From Candidatus Nanoarchaeia archaeon (GTDB taxonomy: Archaea; Nanobdellota; Nanobdellia; Tiddalikarchaeales; Tiddalikarchaeaceae), in the NCBI GenBank assembly GCA_028704265.1, contig JAQVLH010000010.1, positions 1-14,640 on the forward strand: 14,640 nt of DNA, given 5' to 3'. Shown here in pieces: positions 6,784-14,033 of the stretch; position 1 is the stretch's first letter, and each line of letters starts with the position of its first letter. Below the pieces are notes generated by a model, which searched no databases, was not told where the DNA came from, and saw only the letters and a list, made by a program, of their open reading frames with translations. Position numbers and translations under genes: made by a program.

Positions 6784-7239
6784 ATGGATTATGAAAGCAA
6801 GGCAAAGGTTTTTTTGAGCCCTGAATTTAACTTAAAGGGATTGTACTGCAAAATTTGCGAAAAAGAAAGCGTTTATTATGATGAGGTTAAGCTAAAATGC
6901 GGAATGCAAGATTTGATTTATGAAGCCTTTGAAAAAAATATAAAAGTTTACTGCGCAAATTTAGATTGCGAAAATTATGATTTTGAAAAAAGCAAATCAA
7001 CTTTAGGGGAAATTCTTGCTTATGGATCAGAAGAGCCAATCATTATTATTAATAAAAAAAATAATCAATATGAAGCTAAATTATTCAACCACCCTAATGT
7101 GAAAATTGAAAATTTGAAAGGTTTTGAAAAAATAAAAGCTTTAGAAAAAAAAGATGAAAATTTTTTAAATTATTCATTAAAAAGATATTTTGAATCAAAT
7201 TCTTTTAATATAGATAATGAAAATAAGCTTTTTTTATGA
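6784..7239 (+). CDS. hypothetical protein with possible zinc-binding cysteines
   Basis: I do not recognise this 151-residue protein. Its N-terminal half has five cysteines: a CKIC pair (22, 25), Cys39, and CANLDC (57, 62). Four of these could form a zinc site (for example C-x2-C with C-x4-C), possibly as a small zinc-ribbon-like domain. The middle contains a beta segment EPIIIINKKNNQYEAKLF (about 84-101). The C-terminus is Lys, Asn and Phe rich. It has its own TATA-like box 23 nt upstream. The next gene starts 21 nt downstream in the same direction and may be cotranscribed. The long A and T runs reflect the local base composition and are not evidence of decay. Confidence 0.6.
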   Translation: MDYESKAKVFLSPEFNLKGLYCKICEKESVYYDEVKLKCGMQDLIYEAFEKNIKVYCANLDCENYDFEKSKSTLGEILAYGSEEPIIIINKKNNQYEAKLFNHPNVKIENLKGFEKIKALEKKDENFLNYSLKRYFESNSFNIDNENKLFL

Positions 7240-7260
7240 AAATTATATAAAAACATTTAA

Positions 7261-7590
7261 ATGTGCAAAAAATTATCAAATAAACCAATGGCTGAACTAC
7301 TTGATGAGGTTTTAATTAAAGAAAAAGAAAAGCTTGTTAATTTTTTAAAAAATGACAAAGTTTTTATGAATCATTTAAGCCAAGATAAAATTACAATTTT
7401 AAATAATAATCCAACTATTGAATATATTTTTGATTTAATAGATATGTATCCTTCTTTGGATGAGCAAAGAAAATTAATTGGCATGATTGGTAATAATTAT
7501 TGCAAAATTTTTTCATACCATACTAAAATAGAATCTGAAAGACTAAAAAAATTAAATATGACTTGCAATTACTTTGATTGCCATTATTAA
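7261..7590 (+). CDS. hypothetical small protein
   Basis: This is a 109-residue, mostly helical protein with no recognised family. Residues 10-35 (MAELLDEVLIKEKEKLVNFLKN) form a charged amphipathic helix. The C-terminus carries Cys102, Cys107 and His108 (TCNYFDCHY), with Cys81 before it, a possible but unproven metal site. Two starts are possible: the ATG at 7261 and an in-frame ATG at 7288. A TATATAA-like stretch at 7243-7250 lies only 10 nt before the first but 37 nt before the second, so if that box is used the shorter form would be made; otherwise the gene is read from the upstream promoter. Its TAA stop overlaps the stop of the convergent flap endonuclease through a TTAA at 7587-7590. Confidence 0.55.
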   Translation: MCKKLSNKPMAELLDEVLIKEKEKLVNFLKNDKVFMNHLSQDKITILNNNPTIEYIFDLIDMYPSLDEQRKLIGMIGNNYCKIFSYHTKIESERLKKLNMTCNYFDCHY

Positions 7591-8612
7591 AAAAATTTAT
7601 CTAGCCCGGTTTGGCTTTTTTTCTTGAACAATTCCGCAACTGATGCAAGAGTTGCTTGTATTCTAGTTTTTGAAAAATCATGCTCATCGCATAAAATCTT
7701 AATTAATTTTTCTTCATTTATTGGATTATATTTTAATTCATAATCAGTTTTTGCAGGAGGATTCATAAAGAAATCAAAAATTTCCTTTGGCTTAATATCA
7801 AAAACCCATTCAACGCTTGCAAACACGGAATCAAAATCTTTTTTTTCAATGACTAACTTGTATGCTTTTTTTGGACCTAATCCTTCAATTCCTTTTGGAT
7901 TATAATCAGTGCCAACCAATATTGCAATCATTACTAATTGCTCCCTTGTTAATTTTAATCTTTTTAATTCTTCTTTTAATTCAATGATTTCAGGATAAAT
8001 TGTTGTATATAAATTCTTTCCTGGAATTTTTCTCTTGCCAGTAATATTCAAATTCCTGACAAGCAATGGAGCCCCAAATAATAAACTATCATAATCTTGA
8101 CTTACACTTGCATACACTTTTCCATTAATAACCATATCTGCTGCCTGAGCTTCCCCTTCACTAAGCGCATCAATCCAAGGAACACCTAAAGCATCCAACA
8201 ATTCTTTAGCTTCAGCAACCATTTCTTTAGTAAGAACTGCCGATTGCATTGATTTAGATTTAGCTCTTTCATAATCCCCTTCTGCCAAAGCTTCCTCATA
8301 TTCTTCCTTAGCTTTATTTCTTATATTCATCCTGTCACTAATAGTTTGTTTTTTGAAACTTGGAGCTTTGCCATCAAAAACAAAACTTGGAAAAATTCCC
8401 TCTTTTAACAAATTAATAGTCCTATAAAATAATCCGCTTAAATGGCTTGTAATATTTCCTTTTGAATCAACCAAGCTTGAACCATCATATTGCCTAATTG
8501 TTGAAATAAATTGATACAATGCATTATAGGCATCAATTGCAACCTTTTTGCCTTTCAAATCCTTTAATTCTATTTTTTTAGGCTCAAGCAAACCTTTCAA
8601 ATTAACTCCCAT
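7587..8612 (-). CDS. fen: flap endonuclease 1 (FEN-1)
   Basis: FEN-1 removes 5' flaps during Okazaki fragment maturation and long-patch repair. The 341 residues match the archaeal family in length and motifs: MGV start, N-terminal nuclease region with Asp27 (AIDAYN) and Asp80 (FVFDGKAPSFK), internal nuclease region with SEGEAQAA (Glu152, Glu154) and SQDYDSLLFG (Asp173, Asp175), and Asp236 in LVGTDYNPKGIEGLGPKKA, which is also the helix-hairpin-helix DNA-binding part. The last eight residues, QTGLDKFF (334-341), are a complete PCNA-interacting box. MGV at the N-terminus fixes the start, since the family uses the processed Gly2. It is divergent from the flippase over 54 bp with a shared TATA-like element, and convergent with the gene at 7261. 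Confidence 0.97.
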   Translation of the reverse strand: MGVNLKGLLEPKKIELKDLKGKKVAIDAYNALYQFISTIRQYDGSSLVDSKGNITSHLSGLFYRTINLLKEGIFPSFVFDGKAPSFKKQTISDRMNIRNKAKEEYEEALAEGDYERAKSKSMQSAVLTKEMVAEAKELLDALGVPWIDALSEGEAQAADMVINGKVYASVSQDYDSLLFGAPLLVRNLNITGKRKIPGKNLYTTIYPEIIELKEELKRLKLTREQLVMIAILVGTDYNPKGIEGLGPKKAYKLVIEKKDFDSVFASVEWVFDIKPKEIFDFFMNPPAKTDYELKYNPINEEKLIKILCDEHDFSKTRIQATLASVAELFKKKSQTGLDKFF

Positions 8613-8636
8613 ATTAAAATTGATATTGCCATTATT

Positions 8637-8644
8637 TTTTAAAT
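8637..8644. promoter_or_regulatory. shared TATA-like element between FEN-1 and flippase
   Basis: TTTTAAAT on the plus strand (ATTTAAAA on the minus strand) lies 22 nt before the flippase ATG at 8667 and 24 nt before the FEN-1 ATG at 8612. The same octamer is correctly placed for both divergent genes. Confidence 0.45.
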
Positions 8645-8666
8645 TAATGCTTACATAATTCTATAT

Positions 8667-9515
8667 ATGAAAGAGCTAGGAAGTATTGGAAAAAATACTG
8701 CATGGCAATTATTTGGCAAAGGAATAGGAACTATTATTTCAATGGTTACTATTTTTTTTATAATACGATTATTAGGTCCTGCAAATTATGGAACCTTTGC
8801 TCTTCTTACAACTATTATGAATTTATTTTATATGTTTGGAAGCTTAGGTTCAGAATCAATAATGCCTTATTTTCTTTCAAAATATAAAAACAGCCAATTT
8901 GATTTAATAAAAAAATTTCTGAACGCAAGAATAATTTTAATAATAACTAGTTCAATAATATTATTTTTATCAATAAATTTTATAGCTAATTATTATAATA
9001 ATCCTGGATTAAAAAATTATTTACCTTGGATTGTAATATCAATGCCTTTTTTTATTTTAATGAATATAGCACCTCACTTATTACAGGGTTTAAATAATTT
9101 AAAAATAACTTCTATTGCCGACTTAATTTTTAATATTATAAAAATTATTGCCATACCCTTAATAATTTATTTTGGAATAACTGGAGGTATAGTTGGATAT
9201 TTTATTGCATATATAAGTTATTGCATCTATGCTTACAAAAAAATAATAAATTTATCCAAACAAAAAAATAAAAAATTTGATAAATATAGTGAATTTGCAA
9301 AATTTTCTTTAATAAATTATTTAGGAACAATAATGGTATTTTTATCAAGCAATATACTTTTGTTAATACTTGGAAAATACCCTATAGAATTAGGATATCT
9401 TGATGCATCATCAAGAGTTGGCATTATTATGTCTTTAATGCCTTCTGCTTTATTAGCTGCATTAATACCTAGTATTTTTGGAAAAACAAATGAAGAAATA
9501 AAAAATGTATCTTAA
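8667..9515 (+). CDS. polysaccharide flippase (Wzx/MATE-like), N-terminal part of a split gene
   Basis: This is a multi-pass membrane protein of the polysaccharide biosynthesis/flippase family, expected to move lipid-linked sugars across the cytoplasmic membrane. The 282 residues begin with the typical IGKNTAWQLFGKGIGTIIS and FIIRLLGPANYGTFAL and contain about eight hydrophobic segments. The product stops at TAA 9513-9515 after EEIKNVS, where family members normally continue into the next helix. The same frame reopens immediately and carries the missing C-terminal half up to 10082, so without the stop the protein would have 471 residues, a usual length. The product is probably truncated, or the stop is an error. 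A TATA-like box lies 22 nt before the ATG. Confidence 0.85.
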   Translation: MKELGSIGKNTAWQLFGKGIGTIISMVTIFFIIRLLGPANYGTFALLTTIMNLFYMFGSLGSESIMPYFLSKYKNSQFDLIKKFLNARIILIITSSIILFLSINFIANYYNNPGLKNYLPWIVISMPFFILMNIAPHLLQGLNNLKITSIADLIFNIIKIIAIPLIIYFGITGGIVGYFIAYISYCIYAYKKIINLSKQKNKKFDKYSEFAKFSLINYLGTIMVFLSSNILLLILGKYPIELGYLDASSRVGIIMSLMPSALLAALIPSIFGKTNEEIKNVS

Positions 9516-9545
9516 AAAAAACTTAATTTTATCCTTATTTATGAA

Positions 9546-10082
9546 GTGCCTTTGCTTGCATTTTTCTTTTTTGCATCTAATTTTGCTACAGAATTTTTGC
9601 TTGGAAGCGAATTTTTATTAATAAATAATTTAATACAAATAATGTCATTGATTTATTTTTTTAATATTTTGTCAAGTTTTTTTGAATCAATAAATTATAG
9701 CATAGGAAAAAATAAATATAATGTTATGGGAAATATAATAAGAGTCATAATAATCCTTGCTTTTTCAGGCTTTGCAAAAACTGCATTTAATACCTCATTA
9801 ATTCTTCTTATAGCTTCAAGTATAATATTAATATTCATGTTAATTAAAACAAAAAATTATTACAAAATTGATTTTAAATCCTCTTTTAAAATATTATTAT
9901 TCGCTATTCCTCTTATATTATTTTTTGCAATTGATATGAGTTTAATATTAAAAATAATAGGCTCAGCTGTATCTTCAATTGTTTATTTGTTTTTAATTTG
10001 GAAGAAAGTCTTGGATGATGTTGACAGGGATTTGTTTAGAAGATTTGCATTAAAGATGAAATCAGTAATTTTAAAAAAATGA
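9546..10082 (+). CDS. polysaccharide flippase, C-terminal part of a split gene
   Basis: These 178 codons are the C-terminal half of the flippase upstream, in the same frame and separated from it by a single TAA and ten sense codons. The segment contains PLLAFFFFASNFATEFLLGSEF, matching the conserved helix with the L-x-G-x-E/Y motif of the family, and about five more hydrophobic segments, then a basic cytoplasmic tail ending KMKSVILKK. A GTG at 9546 can be read as a start, but no SD-like site or TATA-like box is positioned for it, so it is more likely the continuation of a broken gene than an independent one. It ends five bases before the convergent glutamate dehydrogenase gene. Confidence 0.7.
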   Translation: MPLLAFFFFASNFATEFLLGSEFLLINNLIQIMSLIYFFNILSSFFESINYSIGKNKYNVMGNIIRVIIILAFSGFAKTAFNTSLILLIASSIILIFMLIKTKNYYKIDFKSSFKILLFAIPLILFFAIDMSLILKIIGSAVSSIVYLFLIWKKVLDDVDRDLFRRFALKMKSVILKK

Positions 10083-10089
10083 TTTTTTT
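10073..10089. terminator. A7-TGA-T7 bidirectional terminator candidate
   Basis: The perfect inverted repeat of seven A, TGA, seven T spans the flippase stop codon and the end of the glutamate dehydrogenase gene. Each strand ends in an oligo-T run just at its own stop, so it could terminate both convergent transcripts. Confidence 0.45.
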
Positions 10090-11287
10090 ATCTTCCTCTT
10101 AATTTTTTAGCTTCAAGCAATCTTTTAATCGCCAAAGCATAGGCTGATTCCCTTAAAGAGCAATTAAGCTTTCCAGCTTCATTTATTACATTACTTAAAT
10201 TAGTAGTCATTTTTTCCTTAAGCATCGAATTTATCTGCTCAATACCCCATTGCATCCCTTGATTGTTTTGAACCCACTCATAATAGCTCCCTATTACTCC
10301 TCCTGAATTTGCCAAAATATCAGGATAAACCATTATTCCTTTGCTTTCAAGAATCCTGTCAGCCTCGCTAGTCACAGGACCATTAGCTAACTCTATAATA
10401 TATTTTGCGTTGATTTTATGAGCATTATCTTTGTTTATTGAATTTTCTGTAGCGCAAGGAAATAGCAAATCAGTCTGCAACTCAAGGAGTTCATTATTGC
10501 TTAATTCTTCTGAATCAGCAAAGCCGCTAACTTGTTTTGCTGCCTCTTTATGCCTGATTAGTTCTGGAATTTTTAATCCAGATTTATTAAAAATTGCACC
10601 TTTTGAATCACTTACTCCTAAGATATTGTATCCTTCATTAAAAAGAAATGTTGCCAGATTCATTCCAGCATTTCCAAAGCCTTCAATGACTGCGCTATTG
10701 TTTTGCTTAATTGATTTGCAGATGTAAAAAGCGCCCATGGCTGTTGAAGTATCCCTGCCTAAGCTCCCTCCAAGAACCAAAGGCTTTCCAGTAATCATTC
10801 CGGGCTCATGCCTTCCTTTAATTGTTTCATACTCATCAAGAATCCAGCTCATTGTCTGAGAATTAGTATAAACATCAGGAGCTGGAATGTCAATAGCTGC
10901 GCCTAAATCATTGCTTATTGAACGAGCAAATCCCCTAGTTACATTTTCCAAATCATTACTGCTTAATTCTTTAGGATTGACAGTAACTCCTCCTTTGGCT
11001 CCTCCGTAAGGCAAGCCAGCTAGCGAATTTTTTAAAGTCATCCATAAGGCCAAAGCGCTCACTTCATAAATGTCAACATTTGAATCAAACCTGATTCCGC
11101 CTTTTCCGGGACCTAATAGTGTATTATATCTTACCCTATAGCCTGTGAAGTATTTTATTTCCCCTTTTATTTTTGCAGAAAAACTAGTTATTACAGTTCT
11201 TTCAGGAGAGTATAAGAATTCCAAATCTTCATTTAACAATTTAGCTGACGCTTTCACTTTACTTAATGCATCAGTATAAGTATTCAT
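10088..11287 (-). CDS. gdhA: glutamate dehydrogenase
   Basis: This enzyme interconverts glutamate with 2-oxoglutarate and ammonia, using NAD(P). The 399 residues show the substrate-site lysines Lys62 (GPGKGGIRF), Lys86 (WMTLKNSL) and Lys98 (YGGAKGGV) and the catalytic Asp138 (PAPDVYTN). Their spacings (24, 12 and 40) equal those of the well-studied Clostridium symbiosum enzyme (Lys89, 113, 125, Asp165). The Rossmann domain has GFGNAG (203-208) and, at the end of the second strand, SDSKG. The ELANGP and ANSGGV motifs follow, and the protein ends with helices typical of the hexameric family. NAD versus NADP preference cannot be told reliably. It stands alone, with a TATA-like box about 31 nt upstream, and converges on the flippase. 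Confidence 0.97.
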   Translation of the reverse strand: MNTYTDALSKVKASAKLLNEDLEFLYSPERTVITSFSAKIKGEIKYFTGYRVRYNTLLGPGKGGIRFDSNVDIYEVSALALWMTLKNSLAGLPYGGAKGGVTVNPKELSSNDLENVTRGFARSISNDLGAAIDIPAPDVYTNSQTMSWILDEYETIKGRHEPGMITGKPLVLGGSLGRDTSTAMGAFYICKSIKQNNSAVIEGFGNAGMNLATFLFNEGYNILGVSDSKGAIFNKSGLKIPELIRHKEAAKQVSGFADSEELSNNELLELQTDLLFPCATENSINKDNAHKINAKYIIELANGPVTSEADRILESKGIMVYPDILANSGGVIGSYYEWVQNNQGMQWGIEQINSMLKEKMTTNLSNVINEAGKLNCSLRESAYALAIKRLLEAKKLRGR

Positions 11288-11318
11288 GATTTCAAAAATA
11301 AAATAATTCAGTGTTTGC

Positions 11319-11326
11319 TTTTAAAT
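11319..11326 (-). promoter_or_regulatory. TATA-like box for glutamate dehydrogenase
   Basis: On the minus strand TTTAAAAG lies 31 nt before the ATG at 11287, leaving a leader of perhaps eight bases. The 98-bp gap 11288-11385 holds nothing else that I can identify. Confidence 0.45.
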
Positions 11327-11385
11327 ATTAGTGTAATAATTGATAATATTTTTTTGCCTACTTAATAATAGTTAAAATTAATTAA

Positions 11386-12168
11386 TTATCCGTTTGCGCT
11401 TTTATAATGCTTTAATCCGTATTTTAGACTAAAAAAACCTATTGCTAAAAAGATTATAGCCATTAACACTAAAGATGGAACTATTGAGGTGTCAATTTTT
11501 CCCATTAAGATTGATGCAGGATAATAGTTCCATAATGCAAACGGAAAAACAAAAGTCAAAAACAATACTATAAATTTATTTTTATAGATATCAATAGGTT
11601 TTCTGCTTATTTCTCTAAATGAAAAAAATAAATCCCAAAAACTATCAAAATGTGGCACAAAAAATGAAAAAGAAATAAATATTCCAGAAAAGCCTATAAA
11701 AATTAAACATGAAATAAAAATAATTAAAATAAAATAAAATAGATTAATCCAACTAAATAAAATACCCACTAAAGGATATAGTATTATTAAAATTATTAAA
11801 AATAATGGAAAATCAGGGAAAAAATTTCTTAAATCAAGCGATTGGATTAGCATGTGGTAATAAATATTAACGGGCTTAAGCAGCAATAAATCAAAACTTC
11901 CATCTTTTATTTTATCCGTAATATCTAACCCAATTACTATTGCAAAAGTAAAAATTAATGTTGAAGTTATAATTCCCGTTGTTGTAAAAAAAAATAATTC
12001 ATAAATATTCCAATTAGGAAAACCTTCAGTTGCTGAATATATGATTAAAAAGGGAACAGATAATGAAATTATATAGATTATATCAATTAATAAAAACAAA
12101 AATAATGTAAATCTGTATGAGAAAAAATCTTTTATTTTTATTTTAACATATTCTAAAAAAAGACTCAT
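11386..12168 (-). CDS. ABC-2 type transporter permease (COG3694-like)
   Basis: This is the second membrane subunit of a three-gene ABC-2 type exporter. The 260 residues have six likely membrane segments, with a cytoplasmic stretch ITDKIKDGSFDLLLLKPVN (about 83-101) matching the family's conserved I-x-x-G-x-x-D-x-x-L-x-x-P motif. Near residues 204-225, FPFALWNYYPASILMGK resembles the family's conserved region before the last helices. Its ATG overlaps the stop of the other permease by four bases (ATGA, 12165-12168), indicating translational coupling. The substrate is unknown; related systems are annotated as uncharacterised or drug-type exporters. It is the last gene of the operon. Confidence 0.83.
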   Translation of the reverse strand: MSLFLEYVKIKIKDFFSYRFTLFLFLLIDIIYIISLSVPFLIIYSATEGFPNWNIYELFFFTTTGIITSTLIFTFAIVIGLDITDKIKDGSFDLLLLKPVNIYYHMLIQSLDLRNFFPDFPLFLIILIILYPLVGILFSWINLFYFILIIFISCLIFIGFSGIFISFSFFVPHFDSFWDLFFSFREISRKPIDIYKNKFIVLFLTFVFPFALWNYYPASILMGKIDTSIVPSLVLMAIIFLAIGFFSLKYGLKHYKSANG

Positions 12169-12962
12169 ACTCCAACACCTTCAAAGCTTTTTGTAAGCAT
12201 TTTCCAAAAAAATTTATAAATCGCATAAAAAAATATTATAAATATTAACTGGAAAATAAATGATAAAATAATATCTGCACCTGAAAGCTTACCTAAATAA
12301 ATCATAATAGGTGTATAAAAAAGATAGGTTGTTGGCAAAAATTTAAATATTTGTTGCATTATTTGCGGAAAAAAATTAAGAGGCACAATTTCTCCTGAAA
12401 ATAAACTTTTAAAAACGCTTTTTGCAAAATTAACAGCAGAATAAGTATCAATGAATTTAAAATTAATTAATGAAAAATTTAAATCAATAAAAAAATTTAA
12501 AATTATTGCTAAAAAAAAACTTATGAAGGATAATAAAAAATAAAATATTCCATAAATTTTAAAATTAAAAAAAAATATTGCTATTATTAAGCTTGGAATA
12601 ATTTCTAAAAAAAAAGAATATATATTTTGCCCTAATGCCATTGCTAAATGCCCAAGCCCATAATCTAAAGGTCTTAAAAGTTTAATATTAATATATCCAT
12701 TTTTTACATCTTTCATAACTATTCTATGAATATTAGTAGAAAGCAAGCCATACATGATTGAAACAAAAAGCATGTAATTAATTGTTTCTTCCATAGTTAA
12801 GCCATTAATTACTCCTCTTCCATCATAATTAAAAATTGCTTGCCATAAATAAAAATTAATTATAAAAAATATTATTTTACCAAATATATTAATAAAAAAT
12901 ACAACTCTTGATTTAGTTGATTCCTTAAATGATTGCTTAATAAATGCAAAAAAATAATTCAT
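12165..12962 (-). CDS. ABC-2 type transporter permease (COG4587-like)
   Basis: This is the first membrane subunit of the exporter. The 265 residues have about six hydrophobic segments. Features shared with the family are FYLWQAIF (about 37-44) followed by NGLTMEETINYMLF, then VKNGYINIKLLRPLDYGLGH (about 86-105) with the I-x-x-x-L-L-x-P-L-x-Y motif, and a later IVPLNFFPQIMQQIFKFLPT...YTPIMIYLGK segment equivalent to the conserved P-x-x-F-P region. The C-terminus ends in FEGVGV, comparable to the W...x-G-G ends of relatives. ATGA overlaps of four bases connect it to both the ATPase (12959-12962) and the other permease (12165-12168), so the three are made from one mRNA in order ATPase, this subunit, second permease. 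Confidence 0.83.
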   Translation of the reverse strand: MNYFFAFIKQSFKESTKSRVVFFINIFGKIIFFIINFYLWQAIFNYDGRGVINGLTMEETINYMLFVSIMYGLLSTNIHRIVMKDVKNGYINIKLLRPLDYGLGHLAMALGQNIYSFFLEIIPSLIIAIFFFNFKIYGIFYFLLSFISFFLAIILNFFIDLNFSLINFKFIDTYSAVNFAKSVFKSLFSGEIVPLNFFPQIMQQIFKFLPTTYLFYTPIMIYLGKLSGADIILSFIFQLIFIIFFYAIYKFFWKMLTKSFEGVGV

Positions 12963-13948
12963 TTTTTCTCACTTTTATAAATTCTGCTAATTATGCTTTC
13001 AATACTTTCCTCTTTAATATCCAAATCTTCAACTTTATATTTTTCCATCAAATTCTGTATTGCTTGGCTAATGCTGGTATTTAAAATGTCAACCCTTAAT
13101 GTTGCCTTAAACGGCTCGGATTCTATTACTTCGCAATTTGGCAGCTCAATATTTTTTGTTTCTTTTTCAAAATAAACAATTAGTTCCTTATATGACAAAT
13201 AATTTTTTTTAAGCAAAGGTATTGAACCCTCATAGACATGCACCCCTTTGTCTAATATAATTATTCTATCACATAATGATTCTACATCCCCAATATCATG
13301 AGTTGTAAGAATTACAGTTACACCAAATTCTTTATTAATTTTCTTAATAAAATTTCTAATATTTTGCTTTGCAACCACATCAACACCTACTGTTGGCTCA
13401 TCAAGAAACAAGATTTTTGGATTATGCAGCAGGCTTGCTATGAATTCGCATTTCATCCTTTCTCCAAAGCTTAAATTTCGCACAGGCGATTTTATTATCT
13501 CCTTGACGTCCAATAATTCAACCAATTCATCTAATCTTTTTTTGTAATCATGCTCAGAAATTTTGTAAATTTCTTTATTTAGCCTGAAAGTGTCAATTGC
13601 AGGCAAATCAGTCCATAAATTACTTTTTTGCCCAAATACTGCACCAATATTTTTTACATATTTTTCCCTGTCTTTGCTGGGAGTATAATTTAGCGCTTTA
13701 ATGGTTCCGGAATCAGGCTCCAAAATTCCGCACATTAATTTTATCATTGTTGATTTTCCTGCGCCGTTAGGACCTAAATATCCAAGTATTTCGCCTTTTT
13801 TTATTTCAAAATTAACATTTTTTAGCGCATGAATTCTTTCAAATTCTCTGTGAAATAAACTTTTGAATGCATCAAAAAAAGAGTCACCTCGTTTATATTT
13901 TTTAAAAGATTTACTTACATTTTTTACTTCTATGATATTGTCAGGCAT
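12959..13948 (-). CDS. ABC transporter ATP-binding protein (COG4586-like)
   Basis: This is the ATPase subunit of the ABC-2 exporter. Its 329 residues carry all nucleotide-binding motifs: Walker A GPNGAGKST (59-67), Q-loop Gln107 (FGQKSNLW), signature LSFGE (159-163), Walker B ILFLDEPTVG with Asp183 and Glu184, and the H-loop His217 (ILTTHD). The N-terminal insertion between the first strand and Walker A (SKSFKKYKRGDSFFDAFKSLFHREFERIHALKNV) and the FGQKSNLWTDLPAIDTF segment are typical of the COG4586 group, which travels with two six-helix permeases exactly as here. About 90 residues after the core form an extra C-terminal domain, usual for exporter ATPases. It is the first gene of the operon, with a TATA-like box 23 nt upstream. 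Confidence 0.93.
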   Translation of the reverse strand: MPDNIIEVKNVSKSFKKYKRGDSFFDAFKSLFHREFERIHALKNVNFEIKKGEILGYLGPNGAGKSTMIKLMCGILEPDSGTIKALNYTPSKDREKYVKNIGAVFGQKSNLWTDLPAIDTFRLNKEIYKISEHDYKKRLDELVELLDVKEIIKSPVRNLSFGERMKCEFIASLLHNPKILFLDEPTVGVDVVAKQNIRNFIKKINKEFGVTVILTTHDIGDVESLCDRIIILDKGVHVYEGSIPLLKKNYLSYKELIVYFEKETKNIELPNCEVIESEPFKATLRVDILNTSISQAIQNLMEKYKVEDLDIKEESIESIISRIYKSEKK

Positions 13949-13971
13949 GAATTAAAAAGGGTTTTTGATAA

Positions 13972-13979
13972 TTTATTAA
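13972..13979 (-). promoter_or_regulatory. TATA-like box for the ABC exporter operon
   Basis: On the minus strand TTAATAAA lies 23 nt before the ATG at 13948, predicting a leaderless operon mRNA. Confidence 0.45.
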
Positions 13980-14002
13980 TATTGCTTTAAAAAAAGTTAT
14001 AA

Positions 14003-14010
14003 TTTTAAAG
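14003..14010 (+). promoter_or_regulatory. TATA-like box for the gene at 14034
   Basis: TTTTAAAG lies 23 nt before the ATG at 14034. It sits 24 bp from the divergent operon's box. Confidence 0.45.
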
Positions 14011-14033
14011 CCTATGAGTGTTTATTATTTATT

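Noticed and set aside
8702..8887. 61-codon plus-strand open frame overlapping the flippase start
   Set aside because: It is an out-of-frame shadow of the flippase N-terminus, which matches the family strongly in its own frame.
9513..9515. Recoded stop (pyrrolysine or selenocysteine)
   Set aside because: The codon is TAA; pyrrolysine uses TAG and selenocysteine TGA, and no recoding structure is evident.
9546..10082. Independent gene starting at GTG 9546
   Set aside because: There is no promoter or SD-like site for it, and its protein is exactly the missing second half of the upstream flippase in the same frame.
10431..10727. 98-codon open frame on the plus strand inside the glutamate dehydrogenase gene
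   Set aside because: It is antisense to a fully conserved enzyme, has no family features and no promoter; it follows from codon bias on the other strand.
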